DNA of 64,000 bases from Strongylocentrotus purpuratus. Taxonomy: Eukaryota; Echinodermata; Echinoidea; Camarodonta; Strongylocentrotidae. The notes beneath the pieces are model-generated. The model saw only the letters and a program-made list of their open reading frames with translations. It was not told the DNA's origin and searched no databases. The position numbers and the translations under genes are program-made. Shown one piece after another: positions 22,292 through 35,726 of this stretch. Position 1 is the first letter of the stretch. Every line of letters starts with the position of its first letter. The stretch is from NCBI RefSeq assembly GCF_000002235.5, contig NW_022145595.1, positions 28,461,162 to 28,525,161 on the forward strand. Direction: 5' to 3'.

Positions 22292-25200
22292 ATGATTGAC
22301 CTGCTTGGAGCTGGAGAGTCTGGCTTTGGTCAGATTAATGCCCTGACCATCACAGCAACCCTTGGAATGGTCACTGCTACGCTGGCCCTCTGGACCATCG
22401 TGAGGCCAAAGCGATTTCCTCCTGGTCCAAGAGGCCTGCCTATCGTTGGCAGCATCTACAGTAAGTCAAATGTAGATCCTAATTTACCAGGCACCAACTT
22501 ATAGTGATATGCAACACAATGGAAGAAAAATACTCAGAGTGGATCGAGTGCCATTCAGCTCCACAAACTTCAACTCCCAAAGAGCTCTTTTGAAAGAAGA
22601 AAAAGGAAAACAGTGAAATACAAAGTCGTGCAAATGTCTGTGAAGAATCTTATTAGAAGTTATGATAATATAGGGTGGCCTATACGGCTAAGGCACGGCG
22701 GGTCTATACTTGCAGAGAACAACAAACACATCTTCACTCCATACATGCTTGCAACCTTACTTGCATTTATCTACATGGATTTACATGTACATCGTATAAC
22801 AACTGTAACTAATAAACATTCAAATAACAGAGATGGTAAATAGAAGGAGGTACATAAATATCCATAGATTTCCGTGCATATCAATGAGTTGCTATGAATA
22901 TTCAATAAAGCTTAACCAATCGTATAGTGTAAAGAACAAAAACCAAAGGATGAACATGAAAGGATAAACATGAAAGGAGTAATAAAAGAGACTAAAGTTG
23001 GAGAGAGTGAACATAGCACGAGAGCCTGTAGAGGGAATGGTGACGGTGATTAAATGTGATGGAAAGAGCAAAATGGAGTTTGATGACAGCAGAATGCAAA
23101 TAGACATATGGGAAGATAAAATACTTTCATACATGCTACGGTACAATGTCCTGTTCAAAATCTAGCTCTACAATACCAAATCCAAAAAATAGCTCCTTTT
23201 CACAAGAAAGTATTCAAAAACATTTTACGATAGTTTGGTACTAGATTTTCTCATTGACATGGAACTCTAGATCTACATGCATGTATCTAGACTAAGCTTT
23301 GTGATTTCGAATTATTTTGGATGTTATTGTAATTGCTTGATGTTTTATCATACGGCTTCTCCTCTTGAAATCTCATCTTGATACATCTTACTTTTAGTTA
23401 AATATTTCATGTTTATTATACTTCTTTGGTTTTTAGGTATAAATGATTCTCCTGAGGTTGTCTTTGGGGAATGGGCCAAGAAGTACGGTGATATCTTTGG
23501 CTTCAAGGCGGGAGAGAGATGGATTGTAGTTCTCAACCGTCAAGCATTGATCAAGGAAGCCGTCCTCAAACAGAGCGTTGGCTTTGCTGACCGTCCAGAT
23601 TTCCTCTCTCGTGAGTGGATAGGATTTAGTAATTAAATATCAACATGATATTTTATGCCATGACAAGGATAATAGTTACTGGATATCAACATAATATTTT
23701 TAATTATGATTGGGGTAATAATGTCGGAGCACCAGACGGTTACAGAATTGGTATGATATTAAGTAATATTTTATGCTATGACTAGGATAATTATAGTAAT
23801 TAACATAATACGTTGATGCTATGACCGAGGTAGTAATGTTGGAGTGCCAGGACACATGGGTACTTATAATGTAAGGCTTTTTATAATTGTGCCATCCAAC
23901 TCCACTACCTTTCAGCTTTTCTTGCCTTCTTTCCTTCGCTTCTTCAGCTATACTTATAACAATGTTGCTTTCCTTTTGTTGCATAATCATGTAATTTTTT
24001 GATATGTTTAGATACTGAAATTATATTTTCAACATCAGATAGAAGATGAAAGACCATAGAGGTTATATGAAGCAAAGATATGCAGATTCAGAGAAAGACA
24101 AAGCAATACATGGGAGAGATAGAAAGTTAGAGAGAAGGAATTGACTTTTGAGGTGTTGGTGCATGCAGCAGTCACCATAGTTATACCTTTTTGTTAAATC
24201 CTTGTATTTTATTGTATTCTCTGGGCCACCAAGATATTAATGCTAGTCAAATTTGGTTGACCAAAAGGGCATACACAATGTCGGCCAGTGTCGATTGTCA
24301 CAGAAGGGGTCAAAATGAATGTATGGAAAATGAATGTATGTAAACGTAAATTTATGTGCACTGCTGATATTGTGTTTTCGTGTATTTCAATTTTCAGTGG
24401 ACATTTTCTCGGATGGATTCAAGGATATTGCTTTCAGCCCATACAGTGAGACCTGGAAACTTCATCGCAAGTTGGCTCACTCAGCTCTCAGGTAAAACTT
24501 AGATAATACACTCAGAGTTAAGCGACCACCTGTGTAGAAAGAATACATGTCTATAATTAATAATAGTAATAACTATAATAATATGTCTTATGTACCCAAG
24601 GTAACTTCATCAGTATTTAAGTAACTGTGCGAATAAATTTCACAAAATGGGCAAATTAAACATGTAAGGAAAGCCTATATCATTGAGAACACGAATCATT
24701 TGCTTTAAGGTTGGGTAAATATTAATTTAACACTTCAATAAGCATTTTCCAAGACCCTTCTCAGATTTTCAAATCCTGGCTTGAAAGCGAAATAATATAC
24801 GGGTCCTGAATCATGACGTCACACGTGGGACAGGGAGCTGGGGCGCTAGCTCGGTGCACTAGCAAGAAGTAGACATACACAGAGTTTAGACGTACACGTT
24901 GCATAGTGAAAGTGGACTAAAAATTTCTCGAATTTGGGTAATTAAACTTTAAAATTGCTTATTATGCCACATGTATATTAAATGTTAGCATTTCGATTAT
25001 TCCAAATATCTTATTATTTATTTTTTGTTGTTGAGATGTCATCGCATGAATGGGGGAATTTCCAGTCAAGTGCTCAAACAACACGATGAGACACCTAGTT
25101 CTTTTCATTCTTCCTCGCTCCCAGGCATTTTGCAACAGGCAAGCCTCTTCAGGATCTCATCTCCAGCGTCTACCCCAAGGTTGAGAAGAAGTTGGCCATG

Positions 25201-28200
25201 ACGGAGGGACAACCAATAGACCCTAAGGTCCTCATCACTCTACTCATGTACAACGTACTCGCACAGATGTGCTTTGGACGAAGGTGAGTTCTGCACAACG
25301 GTTTTGGAACTTGTGGTAAAGCAAGGGTTTTATTTAGAAGTTTTTAGTCAAAAGGCAAGCAATCCAATCTTAACATCAGCTTGTTATGAGCTGAGTTGGA
25401 AAGAAACTTTATATAGGCAATAAGAAAATAGATTTATTTTAATTAAATTTAATAATATTAATGCGACTGTGATGCAGGACAACTCTCTATTCTTTGTTAT
25501 GCCTCCGCAACGAAGTAGCCGTAGCCATGTTTTCGGGTTGTCCGTCCGTCCCTTTCTCATGATCGCGTTATATCTCAAGAACCGATTGACAGGTCGATCC
25601 CCGCCAACTTTAAACTTGGGTCATGTACATTGTACGTATCTTGTAGAGCCAATGAACTGATTAGATTTTGGGGTCAAGAGGTCAAATGGATAATGTCATG
25701 GGGCTCATAATGTATGCAAAAATAGTTTGTAATCAAAATATTCTGAGAACCTGTTAATGAATTAGAATCAAACTGGAATTTTAAAATTTGCTTCTGTTTG
25801 GGTTTGTAACATCGCTCTATGACGGAGACATAATTTTCGACTGCGCGCAGTCGAAGATCCATCTAGCTTTATTTTGTTGTGTTTTTGTTGTAATGCCCAT
25901 TAGAATACAATACATTTGTATCATTAAAAACACTAACCTTTTTAAAGAAAATCGAACTAGATCACAGCCATGATATATAATATTAGAATGTTCTCTATTC
26001 ATTCCCGTTTCACAGGTACATGAGTTATTTAATACGTGTTTTAGCCACAGTTGCCCTACATTCAATACCCTACCCTACATATGAAGATTCTAGGCTTCTG
26101 ATTGGTCAAAACTGCAGGCATGAAATACGCTACTGACTGCTAGCAGTATAGCGAAAAATATTGACCGGGCATCACTCTCCTTACGCGTACAATGAAAGGA
26201 CGCAATGGATTAGCTTTTTAACTCCAATAATGAACAAACACGTTTAAACTTTCATTAATTTAAGTATGTGCACAATGTTATGAGTTCAATATTAACTTTA
26301 TGTTTCTCTTTTTTGTCTTATATAAAATTATTAAATTGATATAAAGACAATTTTTAGTAATTCATTAATTCAAATATCAATTTTCTCGTGCCAGTAACTT
26401 TCTTTTTCAATTGCTTCCATTCATTTTGTCATTATGGTTGTAATTATTATTAACGTTTTTTAAAATAAATTATTACTATTGTTATTTGATATTGCTATTA
26501 TTATTATTATTATCATCAAAATTTTTCTCACTATTGTCGATAGTGTTATTTTTTTTATTGATTGGAAACGCCCCCTCTCAAAAATGAAATGGAAGCTCTT
26601 ATTATTACCAATCATGTGAAAAAATATGTTTTGACTAATTCGTGATGATACAAATTTTGCCGGAGAACCGCCTATTAATTGATATATTTGGTAAATTATT
26701 ATATCTATCCGGACCGGATCATCGCGCACGTGTCGCGTACATATAGCTCCGTTTAGTCTCATTTGACAACGCCCCCTATCGTCAGAGTCAGCAGCCCAAC
26801 ATGTTAGCCTATGGAATTATACAACTTCATTTTGTTTTGTTTAAAAGAAAAGCACATCCACCCGACGTACGTTATCACAAACTCTTTCATTGGAACCCTC
26901 ATGTCCCATAGACTTTTGAAAGTTCATCCCCCATAATTTGATCAAAATAGGTTGCAAGCTCGCCATTGCCTATATAACACATGTGAAACAAGTCGAACTT
27001 TGGACTCAGTTTGCCAAGCGATTGTAAGGTTATAGGTCAGGCACACGAAGGATAACAAGCATGAATTATCATAGATCAGTTCTGATCGTTTCATTATGTC
27101 CATTTCAGCCAACCCCCCACCGTAATTTTTCTATTGAAGATAAGCAAACATTTTGCCGAGGTAAGCAAAAACATGAATATTCATGATCGCCATGGACTAT
27201 TCGATTATTTACAGAGGGGCGCAATTGTGCACCACATCAAACTCCCCTTCTTTAAGTCAAGTATTTCATTGCATTATGTAGTTTGGTAGGTTTATTTTAA
27301 TAACTGTTTAATTATCAGATATTGATGATAGTTTAAAGATATAGAAAATGTTCTTGTATTTTATATTTAGAAAAGCAATCTCACATACAAATTCACTATA
27401 CCAAGTGTCGTCTAATCCGCCGATTGTCGTCTGCTATGTACGTCCAGCGAGCGAAAATGGGACAACCGGAGCAATATGATCCCATATCCATCTTTCTGTG
27501 TATAGTGCTTGTATCTTTACCAAGACTGGGCCAAATTTCTTATCAGTTTGATGATTCCAGAACCTTGCAGTGCACACCAATACTTATATGCTAGATGATC
27601 AACCTTTTCTGAACGTTTCCACAAAGTTTCTTTCACAATGCAATCGCATGACCAAAACTGGTCTTTATCTAAGACCAGTTCTGGTCATGCGATTGCATTG
27701 TGAAAGAAACGATCAAAATGATAAGAAATTTGGCCCAGTCGTAGGAATCATGTGCGTATTATCTATTTGGTCCCAAAAGATAAACTAATTTACCACATAT
27801 ATCTATTAGTAGGCGGTTTCCCGGCAAAAATGTTATCATCATGTATTAGTCAAAACATATTCTTTCACATGATTGATAATAAGAGCTTTCGTTTCATTTT
27901 TTGAGAGGGGGGGGGGGGCGTTCCAAAACTGGTCTTTACCTTTAACATTAATTCGATTTGTATTGACAGTGTTAAATTGACAAATTCAAACTGATTGTAA
28001 ACTTCTCCTATACCCCGCAATGTGGGTGACATAAGAATAAATTGTTATTGTCATTGTCATTGCCCAGCGGCTTTAATCTACTTTAAGATTCAGTTGCAAG
28101 GCGAACCTTAATCCTGTGCATGTATCTTTCAAGAAATAACGCCTGGTGAAAATGCGTCCACTGCAAGTGTCCGGCAAAACCCTACAAGAAGGTACAATTA

Positions 28201-31175
28201 CTTTTTTGTTTTTAACTGATTTTTCTTGATGTCATTATTGGATTGCAGTTATGAGTTGGAAGACCCTAATGTGGCGCAATGGATGAACACAAACGACGAA
28301 ATCAATGAACATTTGGGATTAGGTCTAGCAGCAGACTTCTTCTCTTGGGCCAAGTACCTTCCCACCAACGGTCCATGGATGTTGAAGGAACTCCAAGAAA
28401 GGCTTTGGGGCTTCTTGCGTTTGCAGGTGGATGAAACGAGAGAACATTATGATCCGGGTGAGCTACTGAAATTTCGGTATTTGATTGGCTGAGAAGTCTT
28501 ATGAAACAGTCTTAGTCCACCTTCATGAACATGACTGAGTCATTACAGCTAAATGTGTTGCATTTTCTATTCCTCTTCATAGAGAACATCAATAATGTCT
28601 ACAGTCTACTTCTCAAAGCTCAAGAAGATGCAAGGAAAGAAGGAGAGAACGTGGACAAACTGACCGATACTCACATCTTCCAGACGATCGCTGATATTTT
28701 TACAGGTACATGTATGATTAATGTATTAGCTTGTTACCTGCAGAAACATGGTGCCCCTGTATTAATTCTAAAAAGGCAGGAGGGGGACAGACTCCTCCCC
28801 CTCCCCCAACCCCCCCCCCCCCCCCTGGGCATGCACGTAATACACTTGAGGATAGATTAGAAATATGAAATGAGTGCTATTTCACTGTATGCAACAAACA
28901 CTAGCGTTGGGTGCGAATACATCACAATCATGCACTAACCAGATTATCAATTTGAGATTCGCATAGATGTAGTGATACCATATTTTAAACATTTTATTTT
29001 GTTTGTTTTTCTGCTTGCACATAAACGAACTTATTACAAAGGTTGGATTACCCTTTACTCTCTCATGTTCAGGATCCCGGATGTAAAATTCTTTGTGTAA
29101 AAGCTTTTCAATGTAATTCAATTCAGTACACATGTACCATTTAATTTGACGTTCCTATATTAGACATGTCTTTATGGATTAAAAAATGATTATTGATCAT
29201 TATTAAATCTCAGTCAATTTACCCTTCAAAAAAAGAAAATTCTGAGAGGACAAGATGTTTTATTTGCAATGATTTTTTTTTTATTGATGACAATTAAATC
29301 TCAAAATTTGAAGACTGAAAGATGAGTTTCCAAAGGTCAAAGCTTATTTCAAAACTTTATTTGTTGTATTTTATAGCTGGTATTTTGACAACCGTTGAGA
29401 CCCTATACTGGGCCATGGCTCTCCTAGTGACCTACCCAGAAATCCAGGCAAAGATCCGCGTCGAGATCGATGATGTCATCGGCCGTGATCGTCTTCCTAC
29501 CATCAATGACCGCGGGAAGCTTCCCTACACGGAAGCAAGCCTCTATGAAGTGTTGCGGTACAGCAGTATTGTTCCGAACGCTCTTCCTCATGCTACTACC
29601 AGGGATACAGAGTTTGGTAATATTAATGAGAAAATTGTTTTTTTTTCAATTAAAAGCCGTCTTAATTGGTGGATGGAGGGTTTTATGGGGCACACCTTTT
29701 GAAATCAAAGCTACTGCTATGTCAGACATGTTCTAGCATTTCCTGGAGAGGAAGATCGTTAGGCAGTATTGTGTAAAAAGCTATGATGCGCTACATGTAC
29801 ATGTATAAAGTACTTGCAATTGCTAGTAAGTATAGTTAAATGATCATCGTACGTGTATTCTTGATCTTCCTTGAGCTGTCTGTGATGTCACATGGCGGAT
29901 AAGATAATTTTTTAAGGATTTTTCACGGGGAAAGGCTCAGCAGGTTGCAGACAAATTGAGAAAATTTTTCCTCCACTATATACTATGGTACATACATGTA
30001 TCTAGATCAAACAGTTGATGTTTTGTTGATGTATAGAACCAAACTCATCCACAAAGGTATTGAGATACATTTGTTTCAAATACCAATATTAGATGTGTGA
30101 TGTATAAGTTATATGGATATGACTGCATCATCTTTTGCCAATTGATAAGTGTACTTCTTTCAACTGCACTCAGTGTTGCCTGTCATCCTTTCCACATGTC
30201 TATAAAAGGTCATGTTTTGTATTTTTTTAACATTATTACATTGTAAATGGAACCTGTATTACAGACCGCTAGTGTATGAAAACTACAAATCATGAAATTG
30301 TTTTTTACATTGATTGTTTCTGGCTCCTGTTGACTTTGCAGGTGGCTATCATATCCCAAAAGGAACCACAGTGATAATCAACACATACTCTATGCACTAT
30401 GACCCTCAAGAATGGGACCAACCAGACAAGTTCCTTCCAGGTAAAAAAATGAATTCTACGATGTCTCCCCCAGGATATTTAATACTCAAGAGCTTGGTTT
30501 GGGAGGTGAGGGGTAGGAAATATACAGTTTTTTTCTGGTGGTTATTTCATCCTCTAAAGACCCACAGAGATGATCCAAAACTACTCCATGCACAGCCTCA
30601 CTCAACATGACTAAGAACTGGACGAAGTGCTCCTAGGCAGGGCTCCACACTAACTTTTAGGGTGAGGGGGTGTGTGAGCCCTGTGTAAAAATTGAACAAT
30701 GTATGCGCCCATTTTTCCTGGGCGCCTGTTAGTGTTGAGCCTCATTCTTTTTTAATGTCTGAGAACATCTGATTAATAATCAATTCACTGTAGATTTTCA
30801 AAGACTATTGCTATAGTATATGACAACACGGGACAGGACAATATTTTGTTTGTAGAGTATTCACCTCTCGAGCATCTTTATGTAGTGCAATAAAACAAAT
30901 CATTTCTTTTTCCTGCAGAGCACTTCATGGATGGCAGTGGCACTGTCCGTGATCATCCTCCAAGCTTCCTGCCCTTTGGAGCGGGCCGTCGTGGATGTCT
31001 AGGTGAAGCTGTGGCCAAGGCTGATCTCTTCCTTATCTTTACCTGGTTCATGCAGAACTACACAACTAGCAAGGTCCCAGGAAAGGAGTCTGAAGACATC
31101 TTGAAGATGATTCCTCAGACAGCATCTGGTAGACTCCTTCTCTCCTATGAGATCATGATCAACAAACGAGACTAG
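22292..31175 (+). CDS. Cytochrome P450, CYP17-like (gene 2), complete nine-exon gene, 507 aa
   Basis: Exons: 22292-22460, 23437-23610, 24398-24491, 25125-25283, 28249-28457, 28583-28705, 29377-29616, 30342-30440, 30919-31175. All introns are GT-AG and all phases agree, giving 1,524 nt, a normal length for a microsomal P450. Features: hydrophobic anchor at about residues 16-36, hinge PPGPRGLP (43-50), C-helix WKLHRKLA, I-helix AGILTT (310-315), ExxR E367-R370, PEHF (422-425), heme loop F442-G451 with Cys449. The TDTHIFQTIADIF segment and the PTINDRGKL block resemble CYP17 (17-alpha-hydroxylase/lyase). The substrate is unknown; steroid-like lipid or xenobiotic is inference. Leu313 sits where Asp/Glu normally precedes the catalytic threonine. 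It would need NADPH-P450 reductase. The ATG is followed directly by the anchor and is conserved in gene 3. Confidence 0.93.
26572..27926. mobile_element. TIR element of about 1.36 kb in gene 2 intron 4
   Basis: Two arms of about 135 bp (26572-26705 and about 27780-27926) are inverted copies starting TTGGAAACGCCCCCTCTCA. They share AATCATGTGAAA.AATATGTTTTGACTAAT and ACCGCCTA.TAAT.GATATAT. The interior matches, in reverse, the intergenic sequence at 11185-11850. A foldback repeat (27524-27740) is nested inside. No transposase was found, and no clear target duplication. Confidence 0.65.
27524..27740. repeat. Nested foldback repeat
   Basis: Outer arms GACTGGGCCAAATTTCTTATCA (27524-27545) and complement (27719-27740) enclose inner arms 27626-27667 and 27669-27710, which form a near-perfect 40-bp stem around AAGACCAG. 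The two symmetry centres differ (27632 and 27668), so the left side carries an extra about 70 bp. Confidence 0.75.
30553..30640 (+). pseudogene. Decayed copy of P450 exon 8 in gene 2 intron 8
   Basis: GATGATCCAAAACTACTCCATGCACAGCCTCACTCAACATGACTAAGAACTGGACGAAGTGCTCC-type sequence parallels exon 8 (30342-30440) but is frameless. It aligns with the second relic of gene 1 intron 8 (6085-6165), so the duplication is older than the split of genes 1 and 2. Confidence 0.55.
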
Positions 31176-33582
31176 TAGGGTCCTGCATCGGCCAGTATTC
31201 AATTCAATACTACATCAGAAAGATTAATATTTTACTCAGCTATCGGCTTAGGTAAAATACTAGTCAACTTTGGTATTCAGTTGAAGCTTTGGGCTAATTA
31301 TGTTACCCCTAGTTTAAAACAACTCACTCGCAGGCTAAAGCCAATTATTTGGAGGCTTTGATTGGCAGGCCATAATGGATGAGCAAATTATGTCACCAAT
31401 ACATATATACAATACATAAGTATTTTGGATATAATTTAAAATACCGGTCTGGGCCTTTATCCGCATGCCTGTTTAAGCTGCCCCAGATGGTATTGTGAGT
31501 CCTCTTTTATCAAATATTCAGTTAGATTGATTCAGGAAAGTGAATTCTTAATTATTTTTAAAAGTTAAAACACATCTTTGGTCAATGTAATGGATGTGGT
31601 TAAAAGGACTTTCTGTCCATTGCATTTAGATGGTCTTGACACCAAATCAATGACTAATTGATCATTTACGACCAGTAACAGTTATTAATGTTCCTTTATA
31701 TAGTAATCATTGATTGAAAAATCCCAACTGTCTATATTTCAAATTACTGGTAATCAGTAAAAAAAAAAAAAAAAAAAAAAAAATCTTTTTCAGTGGATTG
31801 GTAGCTCTGGGATTGTTTTACTAGTAAATATTGAATGCAAAGGTGCAGTGATACAAGACTCTACAAGAAATGTAAGAATATAAGAAATGCCACACATGTG
31901 ATTCCTTTAAAAAATTGATGGATTATAAAGTCGATTGTGGCAGGGTTGTGTATCTTCCTACTTCTTGTGTCTAAAGTGTTGAAAGTTATGAAGAAATAAT
32001 TTGTTGTTTGTTTACCCCTTGACTTTTACCAACATTCTGAATCACCTGTTTATCTAAATATTTGGTGTTGTTACGTGAATATAATTGAAGATTTCCTATG
32101 CATGCTATACAGGTGTAGCCCTATCATACAAGGTAGAGAGGAGATGTATTTTCCGTTGCTTGTCTTCAAGTCATTTAAAGTGGAACCATGTACAAATAAA
32201 TGGGTAGGGAAGGCCAATTATTTACTTTACCTTTACCGCGAATACTGGAAGAATGCTGAGACAGTAGTCAAGCTTCCAGGTCTATCTTCTTGGTCTATCT
32301 TCTTGACAGTACTTATTTCAATATGTACTATATATACATTTGTGAGTCTGTAACTTGTGCATTAGATTAGAACTGTGGTCTGAATTGTGCTGATGTTGCT
32401 TCATTCGCATTAATTTCCCCCTTTTAGCGTTATTTTTTTCTAATTGTCAAAAAAAAGATTTCGAGTTTCTACAGAATTCAGAATGATGTACATATAATTG
32501 CATAATTTTTTGTAATTGCTGCGATGTACAATATTAAATCATGTTTTGTATTGTGTAAAGATCAAAATTATATTTTACAGTAAATAATAATGATATATTT
32601 TGTAATATCAATTTCTAAAGAAATAATCAGACGGTGTTCATGGAATGTAGTAAAAATAAAAACAATAATTAACATTGAAACCCATTGCATATTCTCAGAA
32701 GTGATGTTTTGTGTCTATGGCCATGAAGCTATCAAACGACATTATAAAAAGGAGAATTAGCCATTCGTAGACAGTTGGTATCTAGAAACAGATGTGAACA
32801 AATCAGAGAGAAAAACAAATATAATTTTGAGAAGCTACAGAAATATGAGGAATGAAAAATCTAAGATCACTATCAATAAATTGAGAAATCTCCCATTGAC
32901 GATTCAGTCATATTACCCTTAATCCCTTCCCCCTTTCTGTCTGTCCAAGGAGATCTGTCTTATTCTCTCTTTGCTTGAAACTTCCTAAAACCCTGACCGT
33001 CATTGCTTTAATAAAAAAAAAAAGCATGATGTATCGCGCACGCTGCGGTCTGACTGCCAACTGATCCCCCAACTGATCTGTATTTTACGTACAGATCAGT
33101 GGGATAAACCCTTAGTCAGAACGTTGTCGTAAGGCCATTTCAAACAAAAATTATGTTTTGCGTCCCCGCCCGCTTCTTTTTTGAGGGCCGCCCTGCATTT
33201 TTTGTTTAGTTTGAAACATGAAAAACATACTGCTAAAATGATCTTTTCCTCAACAAAAAAAATAGCCCGACTATCAAAGGAAATGTACCAAGGGCCATTT
33301 AAAAAAGAAAGAAAAAAAGGGCCTCCTCCTTCCTATTTTTCAAAAAGGCAGGACGCTAAACATGTTTTTTTAATTTCATTTGGCCTAATACCTCGTTTTG
33401 GCGTTCTCACTTTCCTAAAAATTATGGACAAGGCCATTGCGATCTCCTTACTTTGATTTTTCGAAAGTAACATGAACAGCATAACACTTTTTTCCCTGTT
33501 AATTTTCCGTTTCCAGCGTTTCGTATAGTTTGCTCTCAATATTTATAACTTTTGTCAGATGTCAAAATTATCCACCATAATC
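31176..33582 (+). other. Gene 2 3' flank and duplicated intergenic DNA (copy B)
   Basis: Collinear with 6680-9705 without the LINE fragment of copy A. A poly-A run lies at 31760-31783. No gene is recognised beyond the P450 stop codon. Confidence 0.5.
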
Positions 33583-33835
33583 TTGGTTTGGTTTGGTTTG
33601 GTTTATTTTCCGTATAAAAATTCAATACATACAAGAATACAATTTACAAATAATACAAATCAAGAATTAAAAAACGGCTGGAAAGCTCTATTCAGAGCCA
33701 TTATTAAAATGGCTCTGTTCTTCCTAGAGGTCCAGAAATAATCAAACATAGAAATAAAACACAAAATATTACAAAAATATAATATTACAAACGCACTATC
33801 TACAACCCCCTCCCAAACCCTCTATAACACATTAT
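33583..33835 (-). mobile_element. Retroelement 3' end with TTTGG/CCAAA repeat tail, copy-B specific
   Basis: Copy A shows the empty site (ATAATCTGGTAAATTAAAG, 9710-9725). The insert starts with tandem GGTTT units, the complement of a simple-repeat tail, and continues into an inverted-repeat segment (GGCTCT...AGAGCC) that could be a 3' UTR hairpin. Only about 250 bp is present, either a SINE or a strongly truncated LINE. Confidence 0.55.
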
Positions 33836-35543
33836 GATAAATTAAAGATGGGAATATTCAGAAAGGATTATTTACAAGAAGTTTAACGAGGTCTTTAATT
33901 GTTTCCTCCATGAAAATGATATTACTACTGACAACCAATACCATTACTACTTCTATATACATATAAAAATGATAATATAAATAGTACATTTATATTTCGA
34001 TGTTTTATTGATACTTTTCAGTTCACAAAACATATTACATGGAAGGAAACCATAAATCTTTTACATAATTGATGCATATATAATTTAATATGAATCAATA
34101 ACTTTGACACATCTGTTAATGAAATATGGTAAAGAGTTCATCATAAATAATTACAATGAAATCTAAAACTAATCAAAATTGTTTAAGTGGTAGTATAATA
34201 TTTCATTTTCTATGATGAAATGAGAACTTGCCTAAAATATATTAACACTTAAAAAAGCTTAGGCCTACTGTTTGAGCATATTGCTCCGGTTGTCTCATTT
34301 TCGCCAGCCCAAACGTAGGCTAGGTCGCGTATATAGCAGACGGCAATCGGCGGATCAGACGACACTTGATAGTGATTTTGTATGTGAGATTGCTTTGCTA
34401 AATATAAAATACAAGAATCTTTTCCATATCTTTAAACTATCATTGATATCTGATAATTAAACAGTTATTGAAATAAACCTACCAAACTACATAATACAAT
34501 GAAATACTTGACGTAAAGTAGGGGAGTTTTTTATCATGAGTCCTTGAAAAATTAAATAATACTGCTTGTCATAGTATTATTGAAGAGCAGCAAAGGCGAA
34601 CGACTGTCAGAAATCGTTGCTTGGATTGCTTTCCCCTTAAAATTACCATGAGATATCAAGCTACATAGAACTATGATCGACAAAAGAGATATTGTCTTGA
34701 AAACAGTCAGAAACCTTAGATCTTGAATGAATAAAACATAATGCAAATGAATAAGACTAGAATGGATAGGACACAAGTTAATTTTACCATTTAAACCATC
34801 CAGTACCAAATACTTAAGCAAATTCGAGCCAGATGCATATAATGGTGAGCTTATAAAGACAATGATTCATGACAAATTGTCAATTGTCATGAGTTTATCC
34901 TCTAGACGTATTGCAAAAGATAATCAGGATAATAAGGATCAGAATGATACCTCTACTACTAGGCCTACTTTGACAAGTATTATAATACACTACTGCCATT
35001 GTTGGTTATCATGAAATTGCTTAACACAATAAAAATCCCATATGTTTTATACACGCGCGGCTACGAGCCTTCACTTCGTGAAAACAAAAATAAAAGCGTT
35101 CTGTGTAATTTGTGTGTTCACGAAATGACGGTTGTGTTAAAAGTTCAAACAAAGGAATACAAAAAGCAACCACAGAAAATGTATTGTATCTCGCAGTTCG
35201 AGTTATTTTATCTGCACATCAATTAAACATAACGTTTTGTCGTATTTAGTGTCCATTTCGGAAATTCCATCCACGACAGAAAAATCCCGTATGTTTTACG
35301 CGCGGGCTACGAGCCGTCACTTCGTGAAAACAAAATCACAGCGCGTCTTTGAATTTCGTGTTTTCACGAAGTGACGGTTATGTTTACAGCTCATTTCCCC
35401 CAAAATATAAGAAATTATGGAAATATTTAAACATAGAACTAAACATTGAGATATGTTTCTATCCCAGGATATAACATTTATTTGCCCTCGGTACATTAAA
35501 GAGGTTGAGATTATGGTTTGAATGTTTGAAAGCGTTCTATTAA
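33836..35543. other. Duplicated intergenic block (copy B)
   Basis: Collinear with copy A segments 9720-9773, 10691-11415 and 13961-14940. It lacks the solo LTR, the palindrome's second arm and the Tx1/L1-like LINE. No gene is recognised. Confidence 0.5.
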
Positions 35544-35726
35544 AAACTAACTTTCTTTTAATTGCGCGCTCATCCGTCACTTCGTGAATAGGGGCAATAT
35601 GAGTTGCACCAAATGAAAGAGGAGGATCTAATAGAAACTAACTTTCTTTTAATTCCGCGCTCATCCGTCACTTCGTGAAAATAGGGACAATATGAGTTGC
35701 ACCAAATGAAAGAGGAGGATCTAATA
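35544..35726. repeat. Tandem duplication of a 92-bp unit, copy-B specific
   Basis: The stretch beginning AAACTAACTTTCTTTTAATT and ending GAGGAGGATCTAAT is present twice in a row; copy A has it once (14945-15040). The unit includes one CGTCACTTCGTGAA word. Confidence 0.85.

Noticed and set aside
24810..24825. CRE-like TGACGTCA followed by CACGTG in gene 2 intron 3
   Set aside because: Single short match in a large intron; not shown to be conserved in gene 3, so no regulatory claim is made.
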